DNA from: Baffinella frigidus
Taxonomy: Eukaryota; Cryptophyceae; Cryptomonadales; Baffinellaceae
DNA: 17,517 nt
Assembly (NCBI GenBank): GCA_026770585.1
Contig: MU646796.1
Coordinates: forward strand, 241,162 to 258,678
Reading direction: 5' to 3'
Made by a program: the position numbers and the translations under genes. Each line of letters opens with the position of its first letter. The stretch's first letter is position 1. This document shows positions 1-8,900 of this stretch, piece after piece. Under the pieces are notes generated by a model that worked only from the letters and a program-made list of their open reading frames with translations, was not told where the DNA came from and did no database searches.

Positions 1-105
1 AGACGAGAGAGCGCATCGATGCGCGAAGAGCCTACAGACGAGAGAGCGCATCGATGCGCGAAGAGCCTACAGACGAGAGAGCGCATCGATGCGCGCAGAG
101 TCTCC
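1..105. repeat. 35-bp tandem repeat, 3 copies
   Basis: Three head-to-tail copies of a 35-bp unit lie at 1-35, 36-70 and 71-105; the first two are identical and the third differs near its end. Each contains the 14-bp perfect palindrome GCGCATCGATGCGC. There are no spacers, so this is a minisatellite and not a CRISPR array. It may be the multiplied 3' part of an exon of the minus-strand TPR gene (see 71-107), because the copies would place the same GT donor-like sequence after each unit. Confidence 0.9.
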
Positions 106-107
106 AT
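71..107 (-). CDS. Possible exon 7 of the TPR gene
   Basis: On the minus strand a TTCGCAG acceptor at 108-110 is followed by an open frame beginning METLRASMRSLV. It is phase 0, which fits the phase-0 end of exon 6 at 1169. A diverged copy with its own CCGCAG acceptor lies upstream near 262-291, which matches the echo pattern seen around the other exons. The end of the exon is uncertain: a GTAGGC donor after base 71 is possible, but the frame stays open to the window edge through the 35-bp repeats. This is a weak call that rests on splice signals and echoes only. Confidence 0.2.
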
Positions 108-589
108 CTGCGAACACCCACAGGTTATGGGACTGCACACGAGAGAGCTTGTCAAACGACCCACAAAGCACCACCGTATGCAGGTTATGAGGCCCAGGGT
201 TTAGGCGGGTGGAGGGTTTAGGGCTTACTGTCTGGGGTTTAGGGTCGATGGGTTAGGGATCCTGTGCGAAGAGTCGCGCAGAATCACCGTCTGCGGACAA
301 CGAGAGGTTGCGGGACCCGTGCTACGCGGAACCACTGGGTTGCAACCGACACGTCTTGTCCGACGATTTTGGATGGTGGCAAAAGTCGTTTTACCCGAGA
401 ATCAAATCGATTTTCCTCCAAAAGTGGCCGATTTGTAGGGAAGAACTGTGAACTGACCGCAATCCCCGATTTCGAGACTGCTTTTAGTAGTGCAGAAATA
501 ATAGACAGACGGATCGGATTTGGTACGCAGGTTGTCGTCGCGTGGGGTCGGGGTGTGGGATTTGGGGTGTTGAGAGTTCGGGCCGAGAC
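108..589. other. Intron-like sequence, no gene seen
   Basis: This stretch holds short TTTAGGG-like tracts (about 199-256) and an echo of the possible exon 7 near 262-310. A segment at about 404-440 resembles 7593-7640 in a dapA intron and may be a shared old transposon. The open frames here have no recognisable protein content. Confidence 0.4.
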
Positions 590-1009
590 CTGGAGGAGGT
601 TGGCAGCAGCAGAGGTGGACTCGTAACCTCAACCGTAAAAACGTAAACCCCAAACCCCAAACCTCAAACCCTGCACCCTCACCCCGCACCCCACACCCTA
701 CACTCCGAACCCCACACCCCGGAACCCAGACCCCAAACCTGGCGGAGGTTCCTCCGAGGATCAAATCAAAGCTGACGCACCCGTGGTTTTGTTCGGCAAG
801 AGGTTCGAATGTGCGGCTCTCGCCGAAGGAATGGCCCTCCTATGGATTTATCTATATGTATAGTAATAATAAAAGTAAAAATAAAACATTACATAGTGCC
901 GTATCTCTGCCCTCTGACCCCGAACACGCGAGACCTGAAGGAGGTTGGCAGCGGAGTCGACTCCGCTGCGTCGGCGCAGAGGTGCGAGAGCCCCAGGTTG
1001 CTCACCCCC
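590..1009 (-). pseudogene. Partial copies (echoes) of TPR-gene exon 6, downstream side
   Basis: There are two decayed copies of the exon at 1169-1270. The first, at about 935-1009, keeps the exon's middle and 3' part (the SNLGLSHLC motif is still readable) and ends at a GTCTCG donor. The second, at 590-617, keeps only the last 28 bases before a GTCTCGG donor. Both lie downstream of the real exon in gene sense and have lost its 5' part. Frame differences in the copy at 935-1009 make it unlikely to be coding. Confidence 0.7.
618..760 (+). repeat. C-rich degenerate heptamer tract
   Basis: About 640-720 is made of CCCCAAA, CCCTACA and CCCCACA-type heptamers, degenerate relatives of CCCTAAA. It lies antisense to the surrounding minus-strand gene. 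Confidence 0.6.
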
Positions 1010-1059
1010 TCCAACATCAGAAAACCCGCGAAATTCTGACGCTGTGCGGTCGCGCCCTA

Positions 1060-1163
1060 AACCCTGGGTGTAGGGCTTAGGGTGTATGGCTTGGGGTGTA
1101 TGGCTCAGGGTGTAGGCTTATGGTGTAGGACTGAGGGTGTAGGGGTTAGGGTGTAGGGCTTGG
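1060..1163 (-). repeat. TTTAGGG-like degenerate repeats just after exon 6
   Basis: This run of GTGTAGGGCTTAGG-like units begins a few bases after the exon 6 donor in gene sense. Read on the gene strand it is C-rich CCCTAAA-like sequence, the same arrangement as in the dapA introns. Confidence 0.6.
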
Positions 1164-1168
1164 GGAAC

Positions 1169-4100
1169 CTGGAGCAGGTTGGCGGCGGCATCAACGTCGT
1201 CCGAGCAGAGGTGCGAGAGCCCCAGGTTGCTCACCCCGTCGTTGTACTCCGGGAAGTTCGCCAGGATCGGCTGTGAAGTGAGAGACGTTTGTGAGATGCC
1301 CGTCAAGTGTCAAGAGACGCGCGTGTTGACGGAAGCACGCGGTTGTTAGGGGGCAATGACAGTGTGGCGGCCAGCTGATAACACAACCCTGGCGAGTGCG
1401 AGAGGTCAATAGGGTAACGTCCTGAAAACCGGGTAGTTAGGCCTGCGGTATTGCCTACGGTAGGCCGTAGGGTTCCTAGGACCTATGTTTCATAGGACCT
1501 CCCCTAGGGCCCTACGGCCTACTTTAGGTAATACCGTAGGCTTAACTACCCGGTGTTCAGGACGTTAGCCTATGAAGGTGCGAGAGGCAACCCTGCGAGA
1601 GGTTGCTCATCCCGTCATTGTGGTCTGCGAAATTCGCGAGAATCGACCGGAAAAAAAGGGCGGTTCAGGCAACTGTTTAGTCGACTGCCCTGGTGTGGAG
1701 GGCGCACCACTCGAGAATGCTAGCGGGGCCTATTCAAAACCGAAAATATAATGTCTTTACTACACGAATGCTCAAAATTGTACCAGGATAAGATCAAAGT
1801 AACCTCGCGCCTGGCATAAATTATGCCAGGCACGAGGTTACTTTACCTTATCCTGGTACAAATATTTGCGACCCTTTTTTACATACAAATAGGCCCCTCT
1901 AGCGCGTTCTCGTGTTGCAGTGCCGATTCATCTGAGGCGGGCCCATCGGATCGCACACGCTTGGATACTCACTGCAAGGCTCGAGAGTACTAAATCAAGA
2001 ATGCGGAGAGAGAGACAGGGCGCGGAACCACTTGAGGTGGCCCACGGTGTCTTTTTAAATGTCGGTTGCAGGCGCACGTGCCGGTTTGTACGGGAGTTGG
2101 TCACGTTCCCTACCGAAACGCGGTAGGCACGGCTCCAATTCCCACCAAGATGGCTGTGCATGTACAAATTGCCGATTTAAAAAGAGGAATTGGTCCGTCT
2201 CGAGAGGAACCTGGTGGACGGCTTTTGCGCCGTCAAACTTTCGAGGGATATATAGCCGCGTAAAACGACTTATGGGAATGGTCACGTTACTCACGGTTTA
2301 AGCGTGGGTACAAACCTAGACGCGAACCTAAAACCAACATGTAAATAAAGGGCACGGTCCGCCTCGAGGCGGAACCTGGAGGACTTGTCGAGGGACATAG
2401 CTTTGTACCACACAGGGGCTTCGAAGGAAACTTCGACCAGAAATCCGGTCGAAACGTCGGCTAATAGCATGTCTTTGCATCGAGCAATTCTTACTTAGCA
2501 CCATGAAAATAAACAGACCGATAATTACTACCTCGAAAATAAATAGACCGATAATTACTACCACGAAAATAAATGGACGCGGACCTGGAGGACCGCTTTG
2601 GCCCCGTCGAACTTGTCCAGGGACATGTAGAGCAGTCCGATGTTGTTCCAGATCGCCGGCTGCATGTTGTCCACTTTTGTCGCCTGCCGTCAAAAGTCAC
2701 GACCGCCTTTTGAGATTCGCGTTGTGTGCCAGGAAAAGAAGGTATAACAGATTTGTGACGTGTGTAACGACATGTTGTCCATTGTTGTTTCCGGCGAAGA
2801 GTGAACGCCTAGCTCTGCCTGAGTTTTATTCTGGCTCGTCATAAAGGCTTTCTATTCACCCTTCTATGCTGGATTTCTGCTCTTACATACTTTTATGGAC
2901 GCGCCAGAATAAAACTCGGGCAGAGCTAGAACGCGTCAAACGACGTGCTTTCGCCGCCCGTGATGATTGTTATAAGGTTGTGTGTTTTAGAAGGACGATT
3001 GCACCAGTGTGTACCAGGAAATTAATCCACAAACTCTACACCCTAAACCCTATCCCCCACACCCCACACCTTGCCGAGCTGGTTCTGTCTCCACGGGGGT
3101 TGCAGTCACCCGTTTCTCTCTGAACCCTAAACCCCAAACCCCAAACCCCGTGTATCGCCCCCCTCCGGCGCCCAGTGCCGCCGCCTGAGCACCTTGACTA
3201 ATCAGAGCTTTTCCTGGTACCAAATCTGTCAAATTTAGTCATCGCCCTGGTACAAACCAGCTCAGTTCAGTCAACCGTCGTGCGGGAAGCGGCGCTAAAG
3301 ACCACAGGGAACACCTTGCCCAGATATCCCTGCCCGGATACCCGGGCAAGTAACGTGACCATCCCTTGTCAAAAAGAAGAAAATGATCCAATTCTTCAAA
3401 AAAGGTCAAAAGGGTTCCGTGTAGCCTTCTAGGTGGGGCTCGAAACCTTGAGCAGACTGTAGATTTCCGCAGGGTTTGCATCCTCGCGTTTCTCCCCAAA
3501 CCCTAAACCCCAACCCCCCGAAACCCCTTGACCTCAAACCCGAAATCCTCAACCCCCGAACCCGAAACCCACCAGGACGCGGGGTTTGCAGTCTCACGTT
3601 TCTCCCGTTTCTCCCGAATTCCCAAACCGTTAACACACAACTCCAGCCCCCCAAACCCCACACCCCACACCTTAACAAGCTGCCTCTGGCTTTCCGCGCG
3701 GGGTCTGCGTCCTCGCGTTCCTCCTGCAACCCTAAACCCTAACCCCCTCAACCTCAACCCCGAAATGCATAACCCCTGAAGCCGAAACGCACCTGGACGA
3801 GCTGACTCTGGATCTCGGCGGGGTTTGCCGTTTCTGGTTTCTCAGGGCCCTCCGCCGAATGCCGCTCGTACACACAGCATTGCGCGTGCAGCGACATCAT
3901 CCTGCAGGGTAGAGGGGGGGGAGCAGGGTTGAATAAATTGTCAACTCCGACCGCGACGAGCCAGAAGGCGAGGTGCGACAAGTCGTAAGGGCCCTACCAG
4001 CCCAAGGTGTTCCAACGAGGTTGGAACACCTTATCCTGGTAAAAATGTTTACAACCCCACATATAAATAGGATCCTCCAGCATTCTCGAGTGGGGGGTGT

Positions 4101-5835
4101 CTAGTGCCAAGCCGAGTATTTTGAGGTCGAGTATTTTCATGGGATGGTACCGCTGTCCTGAATCCTTGAGGAAATGGACTTTTAAGATGAAAAGTCAGAG
4201 CCGGGGGGCTCTGACATTTGCATCGCGTCCTCTAAATAAAATCTACCGCACGGTGGACTACCAACCATTCATCACAAGTCAACGTGCCTCGAGATGCTTA
4301 ACTTCAAGGCATTTATGGTGCAGATTTGGTCACGTACCACGCTAGATTAAGCGTAGCCGAAACCTTGGTAGCCCACCGTGTGGCTCGGATTCGCCCTGGG
4401 CGCTGGAACCGTTCGGTACGAGCTCGTACTTTTAGATTGTAAATAGCACCACGATGTACTCGAAAACCACTTTTACAAGACAGATTCCTAGCTCTGCCTT
4501 AGTTAATCTGGGCGCTTCACAAATTACATTTAGATGCTCTTTCTGCTGGAGCGTTTGTACGGGGCCCTGCTCTAAATGTATTTGATGAGGAGCCCAGAGT
4601 AACGGAGGCAGAGCCAGGATTCTATTTGGTGGCGGGGCAGACTTGGCTCCTACGGAGATCCTAACCGATTCTATGTGGCTCTTCCACCAAAACTCCTTTC
4701 TTAGCCCACTGTGGTGTTGGTGTCGGGACGGACGTGGCTTCGATGCCGAAGCGCCTCCAAGATCCGCTGCTGCACCCTCACTCGGGTTGCCCGACTATTC
4801 TCGAGTGGAAATGCTGGGTGTGCAGAACAAATCCGTCAACTGTGGAGCGGAAAAGAGCTCAGGCCCACCAAATTGGACAGGGCAGCAAACAGAGCTTTGG
4901 GTTGAGGCTCTAGGCTTTAGGGGTTTGAGGTGTAGGGTTCAGGTTTTAGGGTTTACCACCCTGGAGGGGACTTGCGGCCAATTCTCGAATAACCCTTTAT
5001 CGCAAAAGTTGACAGGATTTGTACCACTAAAATACTTATAAGACCGTTTTGTACCAGATCCATTCATCACGACCGCGAGTCTCAGATTTCAATGCACTGA
5101 GCCCTCAGTGCATTTCAAGGGGAGTTGACTTAAGAATGCTCAAAATACCCCCACCCTGCCTCCAGGGTGGGGGTGTAGGGTTTAGGGTTTAGGGTTTAGG
5201 ACTTGGCTTCGAGGGCGGCGAAGCGCGCTTCCGAGATCCGCTTCTGCACCTCGCGGGTGTGCCGCAGCGCCGCGAGCGCCTTGCCCACCGCCTCTTTCGC
5301 TTTCGCGTACATCTGCCGCCATTCAGAAACACAGAGAAACCCCGTCAGCGCAACCTCCTCCACCGCCCCGCCATCTCGCTCCATGCGTGGATTGTTCACT
5401 CGCTTGAAAATGATGGATGCTCGGTGATCCGAACAGCAGTTTTCCAGCCCACCGGGGCAGCGCTGTCAACGGAGCTGACCATGAGGCTGTCAGGAGACTA
5501 CCTGCACGCGGAAGTGTCCGAGCGCGAGCTGGAAGAGGCAGGAGAAGGAGTTTTCCATGCCCTTCGCCACCCCCATGAGCGCGCTGCGCAGCACCTTTTC
5601 CCTCGCCAGTACCTGCTGGGCCAAAGTGATTCAGCACACCGACACCCACCTCCCGGATGAGGCAACGGTAGTCTGGAGCACGCACCGCATCAGACCCGCC
5701 GCGCCCAGCGGGGGCGTCCTCAAGCGCGTCCTCATCCGCCTCGCTCTCCTCGCTCTCCGCTTCGTGCATGTCAACGTCCTCCTTCGAACTGGCTCCCCCC
5801 TCCCCGCCACCCCATCCGTGCCTCAACTTCCCCAT
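1169..5835 (-). CDS. TPR-repeat protein, 5' part of gene (6 exons, partial)
   Basis: I reconstruct six minus-strand exons: 5835-5650, 5612-5502, 5312-5203, 3901-3793, 2659-2585 and 1270-1169. All have AG acceptors and GT donors. The phases agree at every joint: 0, 0, 2/1, 0, 0. The first ATG is at 5835-5833. Exon 1 (62 codons) is Gly-rich and then strongly acidic (residues about 20-40). Exons 2-3 read as a helical pair (FQLALGHFRVQ, then MYAKAKEAVGKALAAL) followed by a charged helix. Exon 4 is a polar linker. Exons 5-6 give TPR-type helices (AIWNNIGLLYMSLDKFDGAKAVL, split here as AIWNNIGLLYMSL then DKFDGAKAVL; then ILANFPEYNDG). TPRs are protein-interaction scaffolds. CTR9-like or BBS4/BBS8-like proteins share the WNNIG and ILxxxPxY styles, but I cannot assign a family. 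The gene continues beyond the left edge. The first intron would be only 37 nt (5613-5649), far shorter than the others. Confidence 0.6.
1417..1565. mobile_element. Palindromic MITE, TA target site
   Basis: This 149-bp element is almost entirely inverted repeat. Its arms begin ACGTCCTGAA and end TTCAGGACGT, flanked by TA on both sides (1415-1416 and 1566-1567), which suggests a Tc1/mariner-type target. The interior carries the CCTACGGTAGG motif shared with other elements in this window. It lies close to an exon-6 echo. Confidence 0.75.
1594..1650 (-). pseudogene. Partial copy of TPR-gene exon 6, upstream side
   Basis: The minus-strand reading ILANFADHNDGMSNL resembles the start of exon 6 (ILANFPEYNDGVSNL). 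It keeps the 5' part of the exon behind a T-rich tract, but the acceptor AG has become GG. It lies upstream of the real exon in gene sense. Confidence 0.65.
1707..1917. mobile_element. MITE with nested palindrome
   Basis: The outer terminal inverted repeats are about 30 bp (CCACTCGAGAATGCTAGCGG against the complement of the sequence ending near 1917). Inside, 1778-1863 is a second near-perfect palindrome built on TTGTACCAGGATAAG arms. The right half recurs at 4032-4096, so this is a family and not a chance hairpin. No clear target-site duplication was found. Confidence 0.65.
2109..2128. repeat. Short hairpin
   Basis: CCTACCG and CGGTAGG arms surround a short loop. The surroundings (2060-2310) contain no recognisable exon apart from the exon-5 echo. 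Confidence 0.4.
2211..2402 (-). pseudogene. Two partial copies of TPR-gene exon 5, downstream side
   Basis: At 2211-2254 the minus strand reads RKFDGAKAVHQ, matching DKFDGAKAVLQ of the real exon, and is followed by a GTTCC donor. At 2376-2402 it reads MSLDKSSR, a shortened version of MSLDKF...VLQ, again followed by GTTCC. Both keep the exon's 3' part and donor and lie downstream of the real exon (2585-2659) in gene sense. Confidence 0.7.
2505..2577. repeat. 30-bp tandem repeat, 2.4 copies
   Basis: The units at 2505-2534 and 2535-2564 differ at three positions, and a 13-base partial copy follows. The sequence is AT-rich and lies in the intron just after exon 5 of the TPR gene. Confidence 0.85.
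2809..2929. mobile_element. MITE, CTAGCTCTGCC family, copy 1
   Basis: The element is 121 bp with inverted termini of about 26 bp beginning CTAGCTCTGCC and ending GGCAGAGCTAG. A 5-bp target duplication AACGC lies on both sides (2804-2808 and 2930-2934). It has no coding capacity. It sits in an intron of the TPR gene and is related to the copies at 4488 and 12590. Confidence 0.85.
3070..3723 (-). pseudogene. Four partial copies of TPR-gene exon 4, downstream side
   Basis: Copies lie at about 3671-3723, 3573-3607, 3447-3494 and 3070-3119. Each resembles the last 45-50 bases of exon 4 (reading EKREDANPAEIYSLLK or a decayed version, against EKPETANPAEIQSQLVQ in the real exon). Each is followed by a GT donor-like base pair. 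The copy at 3671-3723 also has CAG directly in front. It is possible that one of these copies is used in splicing; the longer exon 3793-3901 fits phase with its neighbours. Confidence 0.7.
3124..3440. other. Intron sequence without recognisable gene
   Basis: This stretch contains two direct CCTGGTAC motifs (about 3211 and 3248), which recur in the element at 1707-1917, and a loose hairpin with CTTGCCC and GGGCAAG arms (about 3316-3350). I see no exon. Confidence 0.35.
4010..4096. mobile_element. Right-half copy of the 1707-1917 element
   Basis: Positions 4032-4096 match 1847-1917 (ACCTTATCCTGGTA at the start, ATTCTCGAGTGG at the end). It is preceded by a compact hairpin with AAGGTGTTCCAAC and GTTGGAACACCTT arms. 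The left half of the element is missing. Confidence 0.55.
4194..4215. repeat. Perfect 9-bp hairpin
   Basis: The arms GTCAGAGCC and GGCTCTGAC flank a GGGG loop. It is intronic, with no known role. Confidence 0.5.
4246..4383. mobile_element. Inverted-repeat element, about 138 bp
   Basis: The termini are 19 bp with two mismatches, CCGCACGGTGGACTACCAA and its complement at 4365-4383. The interior near 4312-4352 resembles 2268-2308, so part of it is dispersed. No clear target duplication was found. Confidence 0.5.
4488..4617. mobile_element. MITE, CTAGCTCTGCC family, copy 2
   Basis: The element is 130 bp with termini CTAGCTCTGCC and GGCAGAGCCAG. A 5-bp target duplication GATTC lies at 4483-4487 and 4618-4622. 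The interior differs from copies 1 and 3, so the family is defined by its ends. Confidence 0.85.
4735..4790 (-). pseudogene. Partial copy of TPR-gene exon 3, downstream side
   Basis: This segment aligns with the 3' part of exon 3 (5203-5260) and keeps a GTCC after the exon end, as in the real donor. That supports reading the real exon as spliced at GTCC and not terminating at the TAA two codons later. Confidence 0.6.
4890..5202. other. Intron: TTTAGGG-like tracts and two hairpins
   Basis: Degenerate TTTAGGG units lie at about 4895-4960 and 5171-5200. Two compact hairpins are seen: 5091-5114 (11-bp arms AATGCACTGAG, 2-base loop) and 5147-5174 (12-bp arms ACCCCCACCCTG, 4-base loop). The hairpins probably derive from small transposons. 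Confidence 0.5.
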
Positions 5836-5999
5836 CGCTGCTGTCCACGACACACGCTGCCGCGACGTCGCAGGCCGTGAAACAAGAGAGAGAGGAGGGA
5901 ACGCGCTCTCGGGGTTTGCACTCTAAAACAAATTTTAAGAATGACTTTCGTCAAATGTTGACACGGGCCCGCCTCACCCTTTTTTTTTAGCTCCCCTGC
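5836..5999. promoter_or_regulatory. Divergent spacer, probable bidirectional promoter
   Basis: The first ATG of the minus-strand TPR gene and the first ATG of dapA face away from each other across 164 bases. The spacer has no heptamers, echoes or elements, unlike everything around it. A T8 run lies just before the dapA ATG. No TATA-like box was seen. Promoter function is inferred from the layout only. Confidence 0.45.
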
Positions 6000-8900
6000 A
6001 TGAGTTCACCCAGCACCAAGAAAGCAAGGTACGCGCGTGAATCCCACCCAGCGCCCGGCGTTGCACCCTTGATGGTGCGATTTGTGACTCCCCATCAGGC
6101 TCTGGCTGTCGCTGTCGTCGCTGCGGCAGCGGTGGGGGCAGGCGGTCAGGGAGTTTCCCAGGGTGGTGCGATTAGCACGCGTCGCCTCTTTACAGGTCCT
6201 GCGCAGACACAGCCTCGGTGGGGGTGCATACATGGCGGCCGTGGTGGTAGCGAATTTGTCGAGGAATGGACGCATAATGCGAGGTTGCGGTGCTGGCCCT
6301 GTCTGAGCGGATGGGTCCGTGCAGAATGTCGAAGCTGCAGCTCGCCGGTTCCTACGTGGCGCTCGTCACGCCCTTCACGGACGCCGATGAGGTCGACTAC
6401 GCCAAGATCGAGGAGCTCGTCGACTGGCACATCGCTGAGGGGTACCGCTTCCCTCCTCTCGCGATGGACGTGGCGATGACCTTGCATACCAGCCTGGCCT
6501 GGGCGCGAACCTCGCCCGCACCTAGGCCACGGAGGAGGGATGGTTTGACTAGGACCGACGCCTGGCTCCTGAGCGTTGAGGGGGTTGCGGTTCAGGGTTT
6601 CCCCGGGCGTCTCCACGCTCCGAGTGCGGAAGAGAAACTGTGGTCTAGTTCTGCCTCAGTCAACCCGAGTGAGGCAGACACCATGTCATCTGATTCGAGG
6701 GTGGCGCTCCGCGGGTTTGGGGGGCGGTGTGTAGTTATACACTGCATACGCGGAATGCAAACGAGGCTCATGTCCGGATGCGAGGGTCTAGCGCGCGCAG
6801 CACCGCGGGCATCCTCCCTGCAACACCCAGCATTCTGTGGTGTTGGTGGTATCAATAAACGTCATCTGTGTGTATCCAACAACTGTGATCTGAAGCGAGG
6901 GTGCGGCGCAGCACCGCGGGTATCCTCCCGTGCGGCACCACCGGCGAGTCGCCGACGCTCACCGACGAGGTTCGCTCGCCGCCCCATCCACCACCACAAG
7001 GGAAGAGCATTGCGCAGTGCTCCCGGTGGAGGTTATGCCTTATCTGCCTCCGTCATATATATAGGGCGGCGTCAACTTTGGCGCCCACCCGCGCACAGCG
7101 GGCTACGAAGGGTTTGCGTGAAAATCCCCGAAGTAGATAACCCGTAGGAACCACACAGCGGAGTTCGAAGGGATTTCGAATAACCCTTAAGCGATAAGAC
7201 CAACGACCCTACGGTAGGCAATCCGTAGGGACATGGGGGGTTTCTACGGATAAGGTAACCGGAAATGCCTTGATCTTGACGTTTCCTCCCCTTGATAGCC
7301 CGATGTGTGGCCTCCAGTAGGCAATCCGTAGCATTGGGCGAGTCGCCGAATCTCACCCACGAGATTCGCCCCCACCACCACCAGCCGTCAAAGTCTAGGT
7401 GTCTCAGCCTATTTGGGCTCCACTGTTTGGAGAGCCCGGGCTTGTTTTCGCTCCGGTTCGGCGAGTCGCCCACGCTCGCCGACGAGTTTCGCCGCCTCCA
7501 CTAGCCTTCCCACACAAGGCTCTGCCCACTCCTCAGAGCTCTCTGTGGAGGCGACATCCGATTTCGGATATTTGACGTTTCGCGAATTGCAGCGGAATTC
7601 CTCGATTTCCTTCCGAACGTGGCCGATTCGTGGTAGAAGTAATAGAAAGACTCTGTTTCGCCGGCTCAGCCCTAGGCTATTGCATGGTCAGAGTGGGAGC
7701 AAATCGTACCTGTATCTTCCCTTGATTTGAAATGGAATGAGACGGAATCCGACGACCTCCGCTACAAATCAGGTGAAGAGAAAGAGGCGATTTCCTCCCA
7801 CTCTGGGATCGTCGCAAACCCTCACCCCCAACCCTGACCCCAAACCCCAAACTCCAAACCCCAAACCCCAAACCCCAATCACTAACCCCAAAACCACAAA
7901 CCCCAAACCCTAACCCCTAAACTCCAAACCCCAACCCCAAAACTCTAACCCCCAAAACCCAAACCCCCACCCCCAAATACTAAATCTACACACCAACCCC
8001 CAAACCCAAACACTAAACACCAAACACCAAACCCACACCCACACCCCAAACCCCAACTTCCAAAACACACGCGTAGGTCCTAGTCTTTACCAGGCCTTGG
8101 CAGAAGAGAATACAGGGGAGGGTGGCCTTCTTGGTTTCGATCCGCCATAAATCCACCTTTTCTCTTTCAGTCGCATCAGAATTCGAGAGAAGTATGAAAG
8201 CATCTTTCTCCAAAAGCACTTCTCTACACCGTCGCATACGGGACGCAGAAGGTGGTGAATACTGTGGTCGACAAACCCTCTTTTCTCATATACATCTACG
8301 AATAATCGCGTATTTTGTCCAACAAACGCCCGGTGTCTGATGAATCTCTGGCAGTGATTGGGTTGATGCTGAACGCTCACCAACAAACCGAAACCCTCAC
8401 AAACCCAAACCCTCGCACAAACCCAAACCCTCGCACACAAGACGAACCTGGTGGCCAAAGACGGTGGTCGACCCCAAACCTCAAACCCCACACCTCCCAC
8501 CCCAAACCTCAAACCCCAAACCCCACACCCCTAACCCCAAACCCTGAAACAGGAGCAGAAGAAGGTGATCAAGACGGTGGTCGACAAGGCCGCCAAGCGC
8601 TGCCAGGTTACGAGCCCCCCTACTCAAACCCTGAACCCTGAACCCTACACCCTAAATCCTAAACCGTTACGTCCTGGTAACATGGCCCCGCAAATCACCC
8701 CGTGACAAATGGTGGCGTTCAACTGGAGGAATTGATTCTCCCTCCTCCTGGTCCTCCCTCCTCCTGGTACGCATCATCCGGTCCTCCCTCCTCCTGGTAC
8801 GCATCATCCATCCTCCTGGTACACACCCTGCCCAGGTTAGTTCTTGACCTGGTACAACCGTCTCCCGCATTTGTCCACGGCCCTGGATCGCTGGTGACCA

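Larger units (their letters stand above)
3040..3780 (+). repeat. CCCTAAA-like tracts, antisense to host gene
   Basis: Blocks at about 3040-3070, 3120-3150, 3495-3575 and 3650-3775 consist of CCCTAAA, CCCCAAA and related units. They surround the exon-4 echoes. Here the C-rich strand is opposite to the TPR gene sense, unlike the dapA introns, so the strand preference is not absolute. Confidence 0.75.

Noticed and set aside
1-105. CRISPR-like array
   Set aside because: The 35-bp units are directly adjacent with no spacers, and the genome is eukaryotic.
6642-6680. Small CTAGCTCTGCC-family element
   Set aside because: Only a short TAGTTCTGCCTCA/TGAGGCAGA inverted repeat remains, with no target duplication; it may be chance or a deletion remnant.
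6290-7147. 285-codon open frame as a gene
   Set aside because: Only 6325-6441 resembles protein (DHDPS start). The rest is intron 2 read-through; the exon 3 motif is in another frame.
7337-7486. Alternative copies of exon 3 as functional exons
   Set aside because: They lack the GILPCGTT part and their GT donors are mutated.
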